Assembly: GCA_007745635.1 (NCBI GenBank)
Contig: CP036272.1
Span: 3,834,866 to 3,898,865 of the forward strand
Source: Stieleria bergensis
GTDB taxonomy: Bacteria > Planctomycetota > Planctomycetia > Pirellulales > Pirellulaceae
Direction of reading: 5' to 3'
Length of the DNA stretch: 64,000 nt
The notes beneath the pieces were generated by a model, which did no database searches, was not told where the DNA came from, and was given only the letters and a program-made list of their open reading frames with translations. Every line of letters begins with the position of its first letter. Positions within the stretch are counted from its first letter, which is position 1. The translations under genes were made by a program, and so were the position numbers. Below, piece after piece: positions 34,772-44,103 of this stretch.

Positions 34772-35986
34772 TCAGGCGCCTGAGGGGAGGCCAAAGATGA
34801 CGACGGCTAGGGCGAAGAGCCCGGCAAACGCGAACATGCCTCGCTTCCATGTGCGATGTGGCAAGTCAGCCGTCTCGGCGGCAACCAAGTAGGCGACTCG
34901 GCACTGCAAGGCATAATACAGCGCAAAAGCTCGGGATGCATAAGCGATGATTCCATTGACGTCCGTTGCCCAAGCCAAGAACAGCGCCACGGCAAGGATA
35001 ATGTAGTAGGCATACTTCATTGCCATCCGATGCTTTGCCAGATCCGTCAACAATCCAGCGGCTCCCGCATTGTCGGCGACTGCTGCACTAAACTGACTGC
35101 CGATCGCGGCGACAGAGATCATGATTGGCAACACGATAGCAACCGGCGTGACAATTCGAATGATCGCCGTCACATCAGATCCCATCTCACGATCAAACAG
35201 CACGGTGGCCAACGAGATAAAGACCACATAGATCACTCCCGAGACCCACTGCGCCATCCGGCACGTTCGGATCCGACGATCGGCATCATATTTGTCACCC
35301 AAATATCGAGAGGTTTCAAAGCCCTGGACCACAATTAGCAGGCCCATTAAGACGCGAACATCGCTCAAATCAATCGTCGAATCCACATCGGGCAATTGCC
35401 AAGCACCAGAACCAAGCAGGCCAAGGTTGTACACAACCAGAGACAACAACAGCGCCCCCACCACGCCCAAGTTCAACGCAACAGCATACTTCTCTAACGC
35501 AACCAGCATGTCCAGCCCCCAACGCGCCCCGACCAATCCGATGGTGCCCAGCAAAATGCTGGTGATGAGCGGAGCGAGCCAGTCTTGATTGACACCCAGC
35601 GAGCTCAGCGCAAACGCGGCAAGCAACTGTAAGTAATACGTGACCGACACAAAGTAGGCCAGGATCAACGCCAGTCGGGAGACAAAGGCAACGTGCTGTG
35701 CTTTGCCATTGCCCTTGTTTTCGATGGGCTCAAAGTGCTTGATATTGAATCGGATCGCCTCACCAATCAGGTAGGCGATCAGCAGCAGGATCGCCATCAT
35801 GACCACTGCCCAGGAACCAACCAGCCCGCCCAGCAAGGGAGCGCTGACCAAAAAACCACTGCCCATGATGGAGGCCAGCGGAGTGAGCGTGGCTTGGAAG
35901 TCCGCAGAATTGGACAGCCGCTTCCAAAAGGCAAGGATGCCAAATAATAGAATCGCCGTCACGACGACGATGATGTTGACAACCAT
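34772..35986 (-). CDS. Polytopic membrane protein, APC/LeuT-like permease
   Basis: Inner-membrane protein of 404 residues with about 11 hydrophobic helices covering nearly the whole length. Near the N-terminus, TPLASIMGSGFLVSAPLLGG has the unwound first-helix look (G-S-G) of amino-acid/polyamine/cation permeases. Repeat-like symmetry is suggested by the second half, beginning near LMGLLIVVQGFETSRYLGDK. Substrate and coupling ion cannot be told. The ATG at 35986 has AGGGG seven bases upstream. It stands alone between REP clusters. A different LeuT-fold transporter class is equally possible. Confidence 0.65.
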   Translation of the reverse strand: MVVNIIVVVTAILLFGILAFWKRLSNSADFQATLTPLASIMGSGFLVSAPLLGGLVGSWAVVMMAILLLIAYLIGEAIRFNIKHFEPIENKGNGKAQHVAFVSRLALILAYFVSVTYYLQLLAAFALSSLGVNQDWLAPLITSILLGTIGLVGARWGLDMLVALEKYAVALNLGVVGALLLSLVVYNLGLLGSGAWQLPDVDSTIDLSDVRVLMGLLIVVQGFETSRYLGDKYDADRRIRTCRMAQWVSGVIYVVFISLATVLFDREMGSDVTAIIRIVTPVAIVLPIMISVAAIGSQFSAAVADNAGAAGLLTDLAKHRMAMKYAYYIILAVALFLAWATDVNGIIAYASRAFALYYALQCRVAYLVAAETADLPHRTWKRGMFAFAGLFALAVVIFGLPSGA

Positions 35987-36059
35987 GTTTACCCCTAAAC
36001 GCTTTCATCGCAAAAAGACCCTGTCGGGAATGATACATTGCGAACAGCGATCGATCAGA

Positions 36060-36335
36060 GGGTTGTCCCGCAAGCGGGAGGGTGTTGCTGAAAGAACCGT
36101 TGACTGAACTCTCCCGCTGGCGGGAGAGTCGAGCCTAAGCGAGGTGAGGGTGAAGCGGTTGGCAACGCCAACCAGATGCAACGAAACCCTCCCCGGCCGG
36201 CATTGATTGCGACGACGTTTCTGGTTTGCCGATCGTCCCATCCATCAAGACGCAACTGCCACACACCGTCCGACACTCCCGCAAGCGGGAGAGTGTTGCT
36301 GATCGAAACCGTGGCGAACGCCAAAACGGCGGATG
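36060..36335. repeat. REP-type palindromic repeat cluster, uninterrupted copy
   Basis: It holds hairpins at about 36067-36082, 36109-36128 (CTCTCCCGCTGGCGGGAGAG) and 36274-36293, the linker GTCGAGCCTAAGCGAGGTGAGGG joined directly to TGAAGCGGTTGGCAACGCC, then CCCTCCCCGGCCGG, CACACCGTCCGACACTCCC and ACCGTGGCGAACGCCAAAAC. It is the empty-site reference for both the group II intron and the IS110 element. Confidence 0.88.
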
Positions 36336-36377
36336 GACTAGCCGCCGGTCGATTCTGGCCGCGTCTCTGCTGCTTGG

Positions 36378-38257
<1,880 letters not shown>

Positions 38258-38890
38258 ATGTTCACTGGATTGGTTGAAACCAAAGGCCAGATCGCCGATG
38301 TGATCAGCGCCCCCCCGGGAAAGCGACTGCGCGTCCGTTCGGAACTGATCGCCAGCGATGTCGCGATCGGAGACAGCATCTGCATCAATGGGTGCTGTTT
38401 GACCGTCATCGCCATCGACGGCGACGTCTTGGATTTCGAAGCCGGCGAGGAAACCTTGTCGCGCACCAACCTGGGATTGCTGAAATCGGGCAGCGAGGTC
38501 AACCTGGAACGCTCACTGGCCATCGGCGCCCGCATGGGTGGGCACTATGTGAGCGGACACATCGATTGCCAAGGCCAGCTGGTGTCGCGCATTGAAGATC
38601 CACCTTGGGCGAATTTGCATTTTAAGCTCCCCAAGCGTTACGCCAGCCAAGTTGCCGCCAAAGGCAGTATCGCCATCGACGGCGTTTCCTTGACGGTGGT
38701 CGAAGTAACCGACGAACAGTTTTCAGTCGCCTTGATTCCACACACATTATCCGTCACCAGTCTGGGCAATTTAAGCGTTGGCGATCCCGTGAATTTGGAA
38801 ACCGACATTTTGGCCAAGTACGTTCAGCGATCGTTAGGCATGATCGGCGACGAAGACCTTCCCGAGTCCATTCAATCTATCACTAAGTAG
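38258..38890 (+). CDS. ribE: Riboflavin synthase, alpha subunit
   Basis: Converts two molecules of 6,7-dimethyl-8-ribityllumazine into riboflavin and a pyrimidine. 210 residues, two lumazine-binding repeats: MFTGLVETKG...INGCCLTVIAIDGDVLDFEA in the first and MGGHYVSGHIDCQGQLVS...IAIDGVSLTVVEV in the second, ending NLETDILAKYVQRSL. All family landmarks are present and the length is typical. It precedes rsmA by nine bases, so the two are probably co-transcribed. Other rib genes are not in the window. Confidence 0.97.
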   Translation: MFTGLVETKGQIADVISAPPGKRLRVRSELIASDVAIGDSICINGCCLTVIAIDGDVLDFEAGEETLSRTNLGLLKSGSEVNLERSLAIGARMGGHYVSGHIDCQGQLVSRIEDPPWANLHFKLPKRYASQVAAKGSIAIDGVSLTVVEVTDEQFSVALIPHTLSVTSLGNLSVGDPVNLETDILAKYVQRSLGMIGDEDLPESIQSITK

Positions 38891-38899
38891 ATCTCTCCC

Positions 38900-39808
38900 T
38901 TGAATCAACCACGCCAAACCGCAACGTATCTGTCCAAACGGTTAACCGCCGCCGGTTTGCGCCCGGTATCAAAGTACGGCCAGAACTTCCTGATCGATTT
39001 GAATCTCATTGATCTGATCGCCAACTCAGCCAATTTGACCAAGTCCGATGTGGTGCTGGAGATCGGCACGGGAGTCGGCTCGCTGACCTCGCGACTGAGT
39101 GATGCTGCCGGTGCGGTCTTGACGGTGGAGATCGACAAGAATTTACACCAATTGGCCACCGAAGAATTAGAGCATCGCGATAACGTCAAACTGATTCAAG
39201 GAGACGCGCTTCGCAACAAGAACGCTCTGCGTCCCGGTTTGATGGAGATGATTCGCGAAGCCAAAGAACAGATTGGACCGGACGCGCGGTTTCAATTGGT
39301 CGCCAACTTGCCCTACAACGTGGCCACGCCAATCATTTCCACGTTGCTGCATCAAACGCCGCCACCCGACGGAATGGTGGTGACGATCCAGAAGGAACTC
39401 GGTGACCGGATGGCCGCCGAACCGGGCAACAAAGATTACGGGGCGCTCAGCGTTTGGCTTCAATCACAATGCGATGTGGAAGTCGTCCGCATGCTTGGTC
39501 CCAAAGTGTTTTGGCCCCGTCCAAAGGTCGATTCGGCGATCATTCGCTTGACTCTGAATAAAGAAAAGCGGGAAGCCATCGGCGACTTAACGTATTTCCA
39601 CCAAACCGTCCGAGCCCTGTTCTTTCACCGCCGAAAGTTTCTGCGCAGTAACGTGATCAGTGCGATGAAGAATCGCTTGACCAAGGAACAAATCGACGAA
39701 GTCTTGACGGCTCAGGGGCACGGTGAAACCGCTCGCTCGGAGTGCCTGAGCGTGCAACAATTCTTAGATCTCGTGCACGCCCTGCAGGCCGCCGAACAGG
39801 CCGCCTAA
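38900..39808 (+). CDS. rsmA: 16S rRNA dimethyladenosine transferase (RsmA/KsgA)
   Basis: Dimethylates two adjacent adenines near the 3' end of 16S rRNA using S-adenosylmethionine. 302 residues from a TTG at 38900. Motifs: [12 protein letters not shown], the SAM-binding [10 protein letters not shown] (54-63), the acidic VEIDK, the catalytic [10 protein letters not shown] (136-145), then [14 protein letters not shown] and the C-terminal region with [12 protein letters not shown]. An insertion-like stretch after GDALR (about 105-128) is longer than in E. coli. It is closely spaced behind ribE. The non-ATG start is the only in-frame start that keeps the QNFLID segment at normal distance. Confidence 0.95.
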   Translation: MNQPRQTATYLSKRLTAAGLRPVSKYGQNFLIDLNLIDLIANSANLTKSDVVLEIGTGVGSLTSRLSDAAGAVLTVEIDKNLHQLATEELEHRDNVKLIQGDALRNKNALRPGLMEMIREAKEQIGPDARFQLVANLPYNVATPIISTLLHQTPPPDGMVVTIQKELGDRMAAEPGNKDYGALSVWLQSQCDVEVVRMLGPKVFWPRPKVDSAIIRLTLNKEKREAIGDLTYFHQTVRALFFHRRKFLRSNVISAMKNRLTKEQIDEVLTAQGHGETARSECLSVQQFLDLVHALQAAEQAA

Positions 39809-39973
39809 TCAACAGCATCTCATTGAACAAGCATGCGCCGCATCCGCCAGCGCAAGGCTTGTGCTGGGATCGAAGACGGCGCTCGCAGACCACTTGGAGA
39901 CAGAGTTTGGCAAGCCGTCTATAATGAGGCGACTGCATCTGGTCTCAATTCCCACCTACCCTGCCCCGCCTCT

Positions 39974-40753
39974 ATGAAACGCTGTTCATTCCACTTCGTT
40001 GCGCTATGCGTTGTATTGTTCGTTGCCACGCTCTGCCCTCACGCGGAAAGCTCTGCCAGTCCGGTCGAAGCTGTCGCCGCTGAGAACGCCGAACCCGCTA
40101 GCGGAATCAAACGCACCAAACGCGATGTCTCTGGCTGGACAGTTTTGATTGACCGGCGCTTGCTTGACTCCGAGGAACAAGCTGCGAAGACAGAAACCGC
40201 CTTGCGGCTGCTGAAAAAACAGCTCGACGAAATCATCGAAGTCGTGCCTTCCCCCGCAGTCGCGAAAATGAAGCAAGTCACGTTGTACTTTTCACCGCCG
40301 TATCCAAGCCATGGACAGCGTGCGGAGTACCATCCCGGAGCCGGATGGCTGGAAAAGAACGGCCGCGACCCGGTGATGGTTCGCTGCGTTGAATTCACTA
40401 ACATCAATCGCTTTGAAGAAGAAACGCGACGGATGCCCAACTTCGCGTTGCACGAATTGGCCCATGCCTATCACCATCGTTTCTGCGAGCGAGGATTCGG
40501 CAATGAAGCGATCAAAAACGCTTACGAACGAGCGCTCGCCTCGGGAAGCTACAATAGCGTTGACCGACAGGACTCCAAAGGACGCCTTCGTAAAGATCGC
40601 GCGTACGCAATGACGAATCCTCAGGAGTACTTCGCCGAAACCACAGAGGCCTTCTTCAGCAAGAATGATTTTTTCCCGTTCAACCGCCAACAGTTGGAAG
40701 CACACGATCCAGCCGTAGTGGTCGTGCTGGATAAGATCTGGAAGCAAAACTAA
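39974..40753 (+). CDS. Secreted zinc metallopeptidase-like protein
   Basis: 259 residues from the ATG at 39974; the frame is open to 39833. N-terminal signal peptide (HFVALCVVLFVATLCPHAES). The zinc motif FALHELAHAYHHRF has H160, E161 and H164, and a later NPQEYFAETTEAFF offers Glu ligands (E218, E222), a gluzincin-type layout also seen in anthrax-lethal-factor-like folds. The middle contains PVMVRCVEFTNINRFEEETRR. It would be exported to the periplasm or outside. Peptide hydrolysis is inferred from the motif only; the substrate is unknown. It precedes the convergent Bat-like operon. Confidence 0.7.
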   Translation: MKRCSFHFVALCVVLFVATLCPHAESSASPVEAVAAENAEPASGIKRTKRDVSGWTVLIDRRLLDSEEQAAKTETALRLLKKQLDEIIEVVPSPAVAKMKQVTLYFSPPYPSHGQRAEYHPGAGWLEKNGRDPVMVRCVEFTNINRFEEETRRMPNFALHELAHAYHHRFCERGFGNEAIKNAYERALASGSYNSVDRQDSKGRLRKDRAYAMTNPQEYFAETTEAFFSKNDFFPFNRQQLEAHDPAVVVVLDKIWKQN

Positions 40754-40921
40754 CACGCCGCTTCAGCCCAGTTTGATGCTGCGGACAACTTGGTGCGTGC
40801 AAGCTCAAGGCCGGGAGTCTCTCCGTCGGCTGACGAAAAACAAATCACGGCAACAGAAAGTGGTGCGTGCAAGCACCCGACGATCTAGGCATCGGGAATG
40901 GATGCCGTTGCGGCAAACGGG

Positions 40922-42013
40922 CTAGCGATCGGTGGCTTGCTTGCGGAAGTAGGCTTCGATGGCATCACGATAGTGCGTGGGCAGATCGCGACTGATCTTC
41001 TGCAGTGCTTCCTTGCGTTCCGCTGGAGGCAGGTTGCCCCAACCGTCGCCATCACCGAGATCTTTCTTTTTAATGTTGCCGTTGCCTTGGCCACCAGCGA
41101 TTTGGCTATCCTGCATGGGCGAGCCTTGTGATCCCGATGGCTTGCCGCTGCCGCCACCTCCGCCGCCTTGCTGCTGTTGTTGTTGCTGTTGAGCCTGCTC
41201 TTCGAGCTTTTCGATCAGCTTGTCAAGTTTATCGATGATCTTCTGTTCTTGGTCTTCAACCTTATCGTTGGCGCGCCCCAAGTCCAAGCGACGTGTGACA
41301 TCGGACATCAGACGCGAGATCTCGTCCAGCGAGTCTTCTTTCAGAGGCTTGATATCCGCGACCATCATCGTCGCCATTCGCGAATAACGAACGGGTGTGT
41401 TCTCTTCCTGTTGCAGCAAACGACGCAGGTCAACCAACGCCTCTTTCTTCAACAGCAGAGCGTGGTAGCAAGTGCCACGGTAGAACAACGTGGTGACGGG
41501 ATCCAATGAATCCGCAATGTCCACTTCTGCGACAACCGGCAGAGCTTCATCATAGAATCGATTTTGCACCAGCGATCGCGCCAGCCAAGTACGCACTGAA
41601 GCCGAGATCGGCTTTGGCAGCGATTCGATGTTCGTGTATCCAGATTCTGATGGATCCAAACTGGCCGCCGCGGCGAGCAGATCCGAAGCGGCCAACTCGA
41701 CCAACTGTTTGACGGGCTGGGAAAACATGGCGACGCTTTCGACGAAGCCGTGAAGCACGTCGACGTCTTGACTGGCGATCTGAGCTTCAAAGGCGCGGAC
41801 CTGGTCGTCTACCGCAGTTTGTCCGCCGCCGATTTCCAGCAAGGACTCGCGCAGCGATCTCGTCCGCTGATCCAAACTGGGAATCTCCCAAGTGGTGTCA
41901 CCGGCGATTGGCGCATCGGCCGTCGCTTTCACAGCAGACAGCGTCATGGTTGTCAAAACGACAACACCAACAGCCAGCGGTTTCAGCCAGCGAGAGTGTC
42001 GCAGATTAGCCAT
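40922..42013 (-). CDS. Exported helical protein with Gln/Gly-rich segment, last gene of the Bat-like operon
   Basis: 363 residues with a signal peptide (KPLAVGVVVLTTMTLSAVKA). The middle looks TPR-like (ARSLVQNRFYDEALPVVAEV, VTTLFYRGTCYHALLLKKEA). Then comes a coiled coil (LDKLIEKLEEQAQ) running into a Gln run and a Gly run (about 282-296), and a conserved-looking end, WGNLPPAERKEALQKISRDL and HYRDAIEAYFRK. I have seen this ending in planctomycete operons of this type, but know of no assigned function. It lies downstream of a second Gln-rich protein on the same strand, 31 bp after it. Role presumably tied to the MoxR/BatA system. Confidence 0.72.
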   Translation of the reverse strand: MANLRHSRWLKPLAVGVVVLTTMTLSAVKATADAPIAGDTTWEIPSLDQRTRSLRESLLEIGGGQTAVDDQVRAFEAQIASQDVDVLHGFVESVAMFSQPVKQLVELAASDLLAAAASLDPSESGYTNIESLPKPISASVRTWLARSLVQNRFYDEALPVVAEVDIADSLDPVTTLFYRGTCYHALLLKKEALVDLRRLLQQEENTPVRYSRMATMMVADIKPLKEDSLDEISRLMSDVTRRLDLGRANDKVEDQEQKIIDKLDKLIEKLEEQAQQQQQQQQGGGGGGSGKPSGSQGSPMQDSQIAGGQGNGNIKKKDLGDGDGWGNLPPAERKEALQKISRDLPTHYRDAIEAYFRKQATDR

Positions 42014-42044
42014 ATCTGGTACCTGAGGAGAGGAAAGGGATCGC

Positions 42045-44003
42045 TCATTGATTGCGTTGCATGTACAAGTCTCTGGTCACCTTATACAAGCGGTCCTGGC
42101 GTTCAGCCAGATTTTTCAGCAATGGGAGCAATTCTTGTGCCGAACCATCGTCTGATTGTATCAGCTCGGTGTATCTCTGAGTGCTAGATTGAATGCGTTT
42201 TTCCATCGTCCGCAGCAGCTTGAGCTCTGCAATCGAATCAACCAGAGGCTGTTCCCCAGGCTGCCCTTGCTGTTGCTGCTGCTGTTGTTGTTGCTGCTGT
42301 TTCTGTTTTTCGAGGTCTTTTTGTGCCTGCTGCAAAGCGGCAATCATCTCTTCGATTGCGGCTAGCACGTCGGCCTGCATGCCTTGTGTGACAGCATCAA
42401 TTTCGGTTTTGCTCAATCGTTGGGCAATGATTTCGCTATCATCGCGGATCTGCCGGACGACTTCTGGGAAGGCTACGCTGGAGCCTTCTTCCTGCAACAG
42501 CAACATTGCCCGGTCGGCTTCGATGGTGAGTTTCTTTTGGTCAAAGGACAAATCACCTGCCTTGACTTCGGTTTGCCGATTGCGTTGAGACTTGGGTGTG
42601 GAAGCCAAAGTGGTGGTGTCGTCGATCAGTCGACTCTGCATGGCAGCCATCTTTTTGAAGCGAGCTTCAAGTCGCGCGAGTTCCCGCTCCATCTCTTCTT
42701 CGCGAAGCTGGCGCAGGATTTCTTCGAGTTCATCAATGGCCTCACGCAGCTTCTCTTCGGCTTTCCGCTGAGCGTCAACCGCTTCATCCCGCTTGCTCTT
42801 CTCCAGCTCCTCCTGAGCCTGCTCCATCTTTTCAATGGCTTCCTGAAGTTGCTGCTGAGCTTGCTCTTCTTGTGACTGAGGCTGCTGCTGACCTTGCTGA
42901 CCTTGCTGACCTTGCTGACCTTGCTGACCTTGCTGACCTTGCTGACCTTGCTGACCTTGCTGACCTTGTTGACCTTGTTGACCTTGTTGACCTTGTTGGG
43001 GCGACTGACCTGACTGCTCTTCGGACTCGCTTCCCTGCTCTCCCGAGTTTGACTCCTGGTCGCCTGCATCCTTTGGCTCATCGCCGGGCTTCATGTCCGT
43101 GGGGCCGTCTTTGGGCTCGTCGCCGTCTTTGGGCTGACCGGCATCGTCACCGTCCTTGGGCTCGTCACCGTCTTTCTCACCGCCGCCCGGCTTTTGATCG
43201 CCAGACGATTCATCACCGGATGATTCCTCGCCAGATGATTCCTCGCCAGATGATTCCTCGCCAGCGCCCTCTTGCGAATCTTCAGAAGCCTCTCCCTGTC
43301 CCTGTTGTTGGTTCTCGCTCTCCGCCTCTGACGATGCCGAGGCTTCCTGGTCACTGTCCAGTTCCATTTGCTCGGCCACTTTCTTGCCGCGTTCGGAGAT
43401 CGATTCCTGCTCGCCTTTGAGTCCTTCCAGGTCAGCACCGTTTTCCGTTCGAGCACGAGTGCTGCGTTGAGACCGTTCCAATCGCTTCAGATCCTTGATC
43501 ATTTCAGCGACACGTTTCTTTTCATCACGAATGCGACTGGCTCGGTCTTCACTGGTCAGCAGGGTTAAGATCTCGGCCAAGCCTTTACGGCCTGCATCTT
43601 GACGTTCGATGGCGTCGCTGAACTTTTGCCCTTTCAGGGCCGAACTGGCTTCTTGCAGCTGTTGCAAGATAAACTTATCGCGAGATTGTTTGACGGCCTG
43701 CTTCAGCAACGCCGCTCGCTCTGGATTCTCAGCAGCCTCGACATCGGCTAAACGCAGCAGCAACTCTTCCAGTTTCTGGTAACGCTGTGCAACGCTCGAC
43801 TGCCGTTCAGAAAGCTGTGATCCGGGAGCCGGTTCTTCAGGCTGATTCGGATCGGGGAAGTTGTCTTGACCGAGCGCATGTTGCTGAGCAAACGGTGTCC
43901 ACAACATGATCGCGCTGAGAACAACCATTGAAAGCCATTTCAGAGACGGCTTTGGCAACGCAACACGCTGGACAGCCATCGAATTGGCCGAGCGGATTCC
44001 CAT
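42045..44003 (-). CDS. Exported Gln/Glu-rich coiled-coil protein of the Bat-like operon
   Basis: About 652 residues from the ATG at 44003 (open to 44072; another ATG at 43979). A signal peptide or anchor (LSMVVLSAIMLWTPFAQQHA) is followed by a helical region, an acidic repeat region with GEESSGEESSGEESSGD and DGDEPKDGDDAG units, a perfect GQQ-repeat tract of about 12 units, then long coiled coils (EKMEQAQEELEKSKRDEAVD, LREEEMERELARLEARFKK) and a second Gln run. No enzyme motif. The layout suggests an extended periplasmic structural protein. Gene order with the DUF4175-like, VWA, BatA-type, DUF58 and MoxR genes is that of planctomycete Bat-type operons. Confidence 0.75.
   Translation of the reverse strand: MGIRSANSMAVQRVALPKPSLKWLSMVVLSAIMLWTPFAQQHALGQDNFPDPNQPEEPAPGSQLSERQSSVAQRYQKLEELLLRLADVEAAENPERAALLKQAVKQSRDKFILQQLQEASSALKGQKFSDAIERQDAGRKGLAEILTLLTSEDRASRIRDEKKRVAEMIKDLKRLERSQRSTRARTENGADLEGLKGEQESISERGKKVAEQMELDSDQEASASSEAESENQQQGQGEASEDSQEGAGEESSGEESSGEESSGDESSGDQKPGGGEKDGDEPKDGDDAGQPKDGDEPKDGPTDMKPGDEPKDAGDQESNSGEQGSESEEQSGQSPQQGQQGQQGQQGQQGQQGQQGQQGQQGQQGQQGQQGQQQPQSQEEQAQQQLQEAIEKMEQAQEELEKSKRDEAVDAQRKAEEKLREAIDELEEILRQLREEEMERELARLEARFKKMAAMQSRLIDDTTTLASTPKSQRNRQTEVKAGDLSFDQKKLTIEADRAMLLLQEEGSSVAFPEVVRQIRDDSEIIAQRLSKTEIDAVTQGMQADVLAAIEEMIAALQQAQKDLEKQKQQQQQQQQQQQGQPGEQPLVDSIAELKLLRTMEKRIQSSTQRYTELIQSDDGSAQELLPLLKNLAERQDRLYKVTRDLYMQRNQ
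42888..42997. repeat. 9-bp coding minisatellite (GQQ tract)
   Basis: About 12 head-to-tail copies of CTGACCTTG (plus strand), the last few with TTG for CTG. On the coding minus strand it gives repeated Gly-Gln-Gln. The near-perfect DNA repeat, not only the protein repeat, points to recent slippage. Confidence 0.92.
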
Positions 44004-44103
44004 TGGATCAACCTGAGAGTTGGATGTTAAAACTTCAACCACGATTCTGGACACAAGAAACCCATTGAGCACCAGATCTTTTCTGCAGACTAGCGATCAG
44101 TGA

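Noticed and set aside
42872..43420. Plus-strand frame with LAD repeats
   Set aside because: It is the antisense reading of the GQQ minisatellite in the minus-strand gene.
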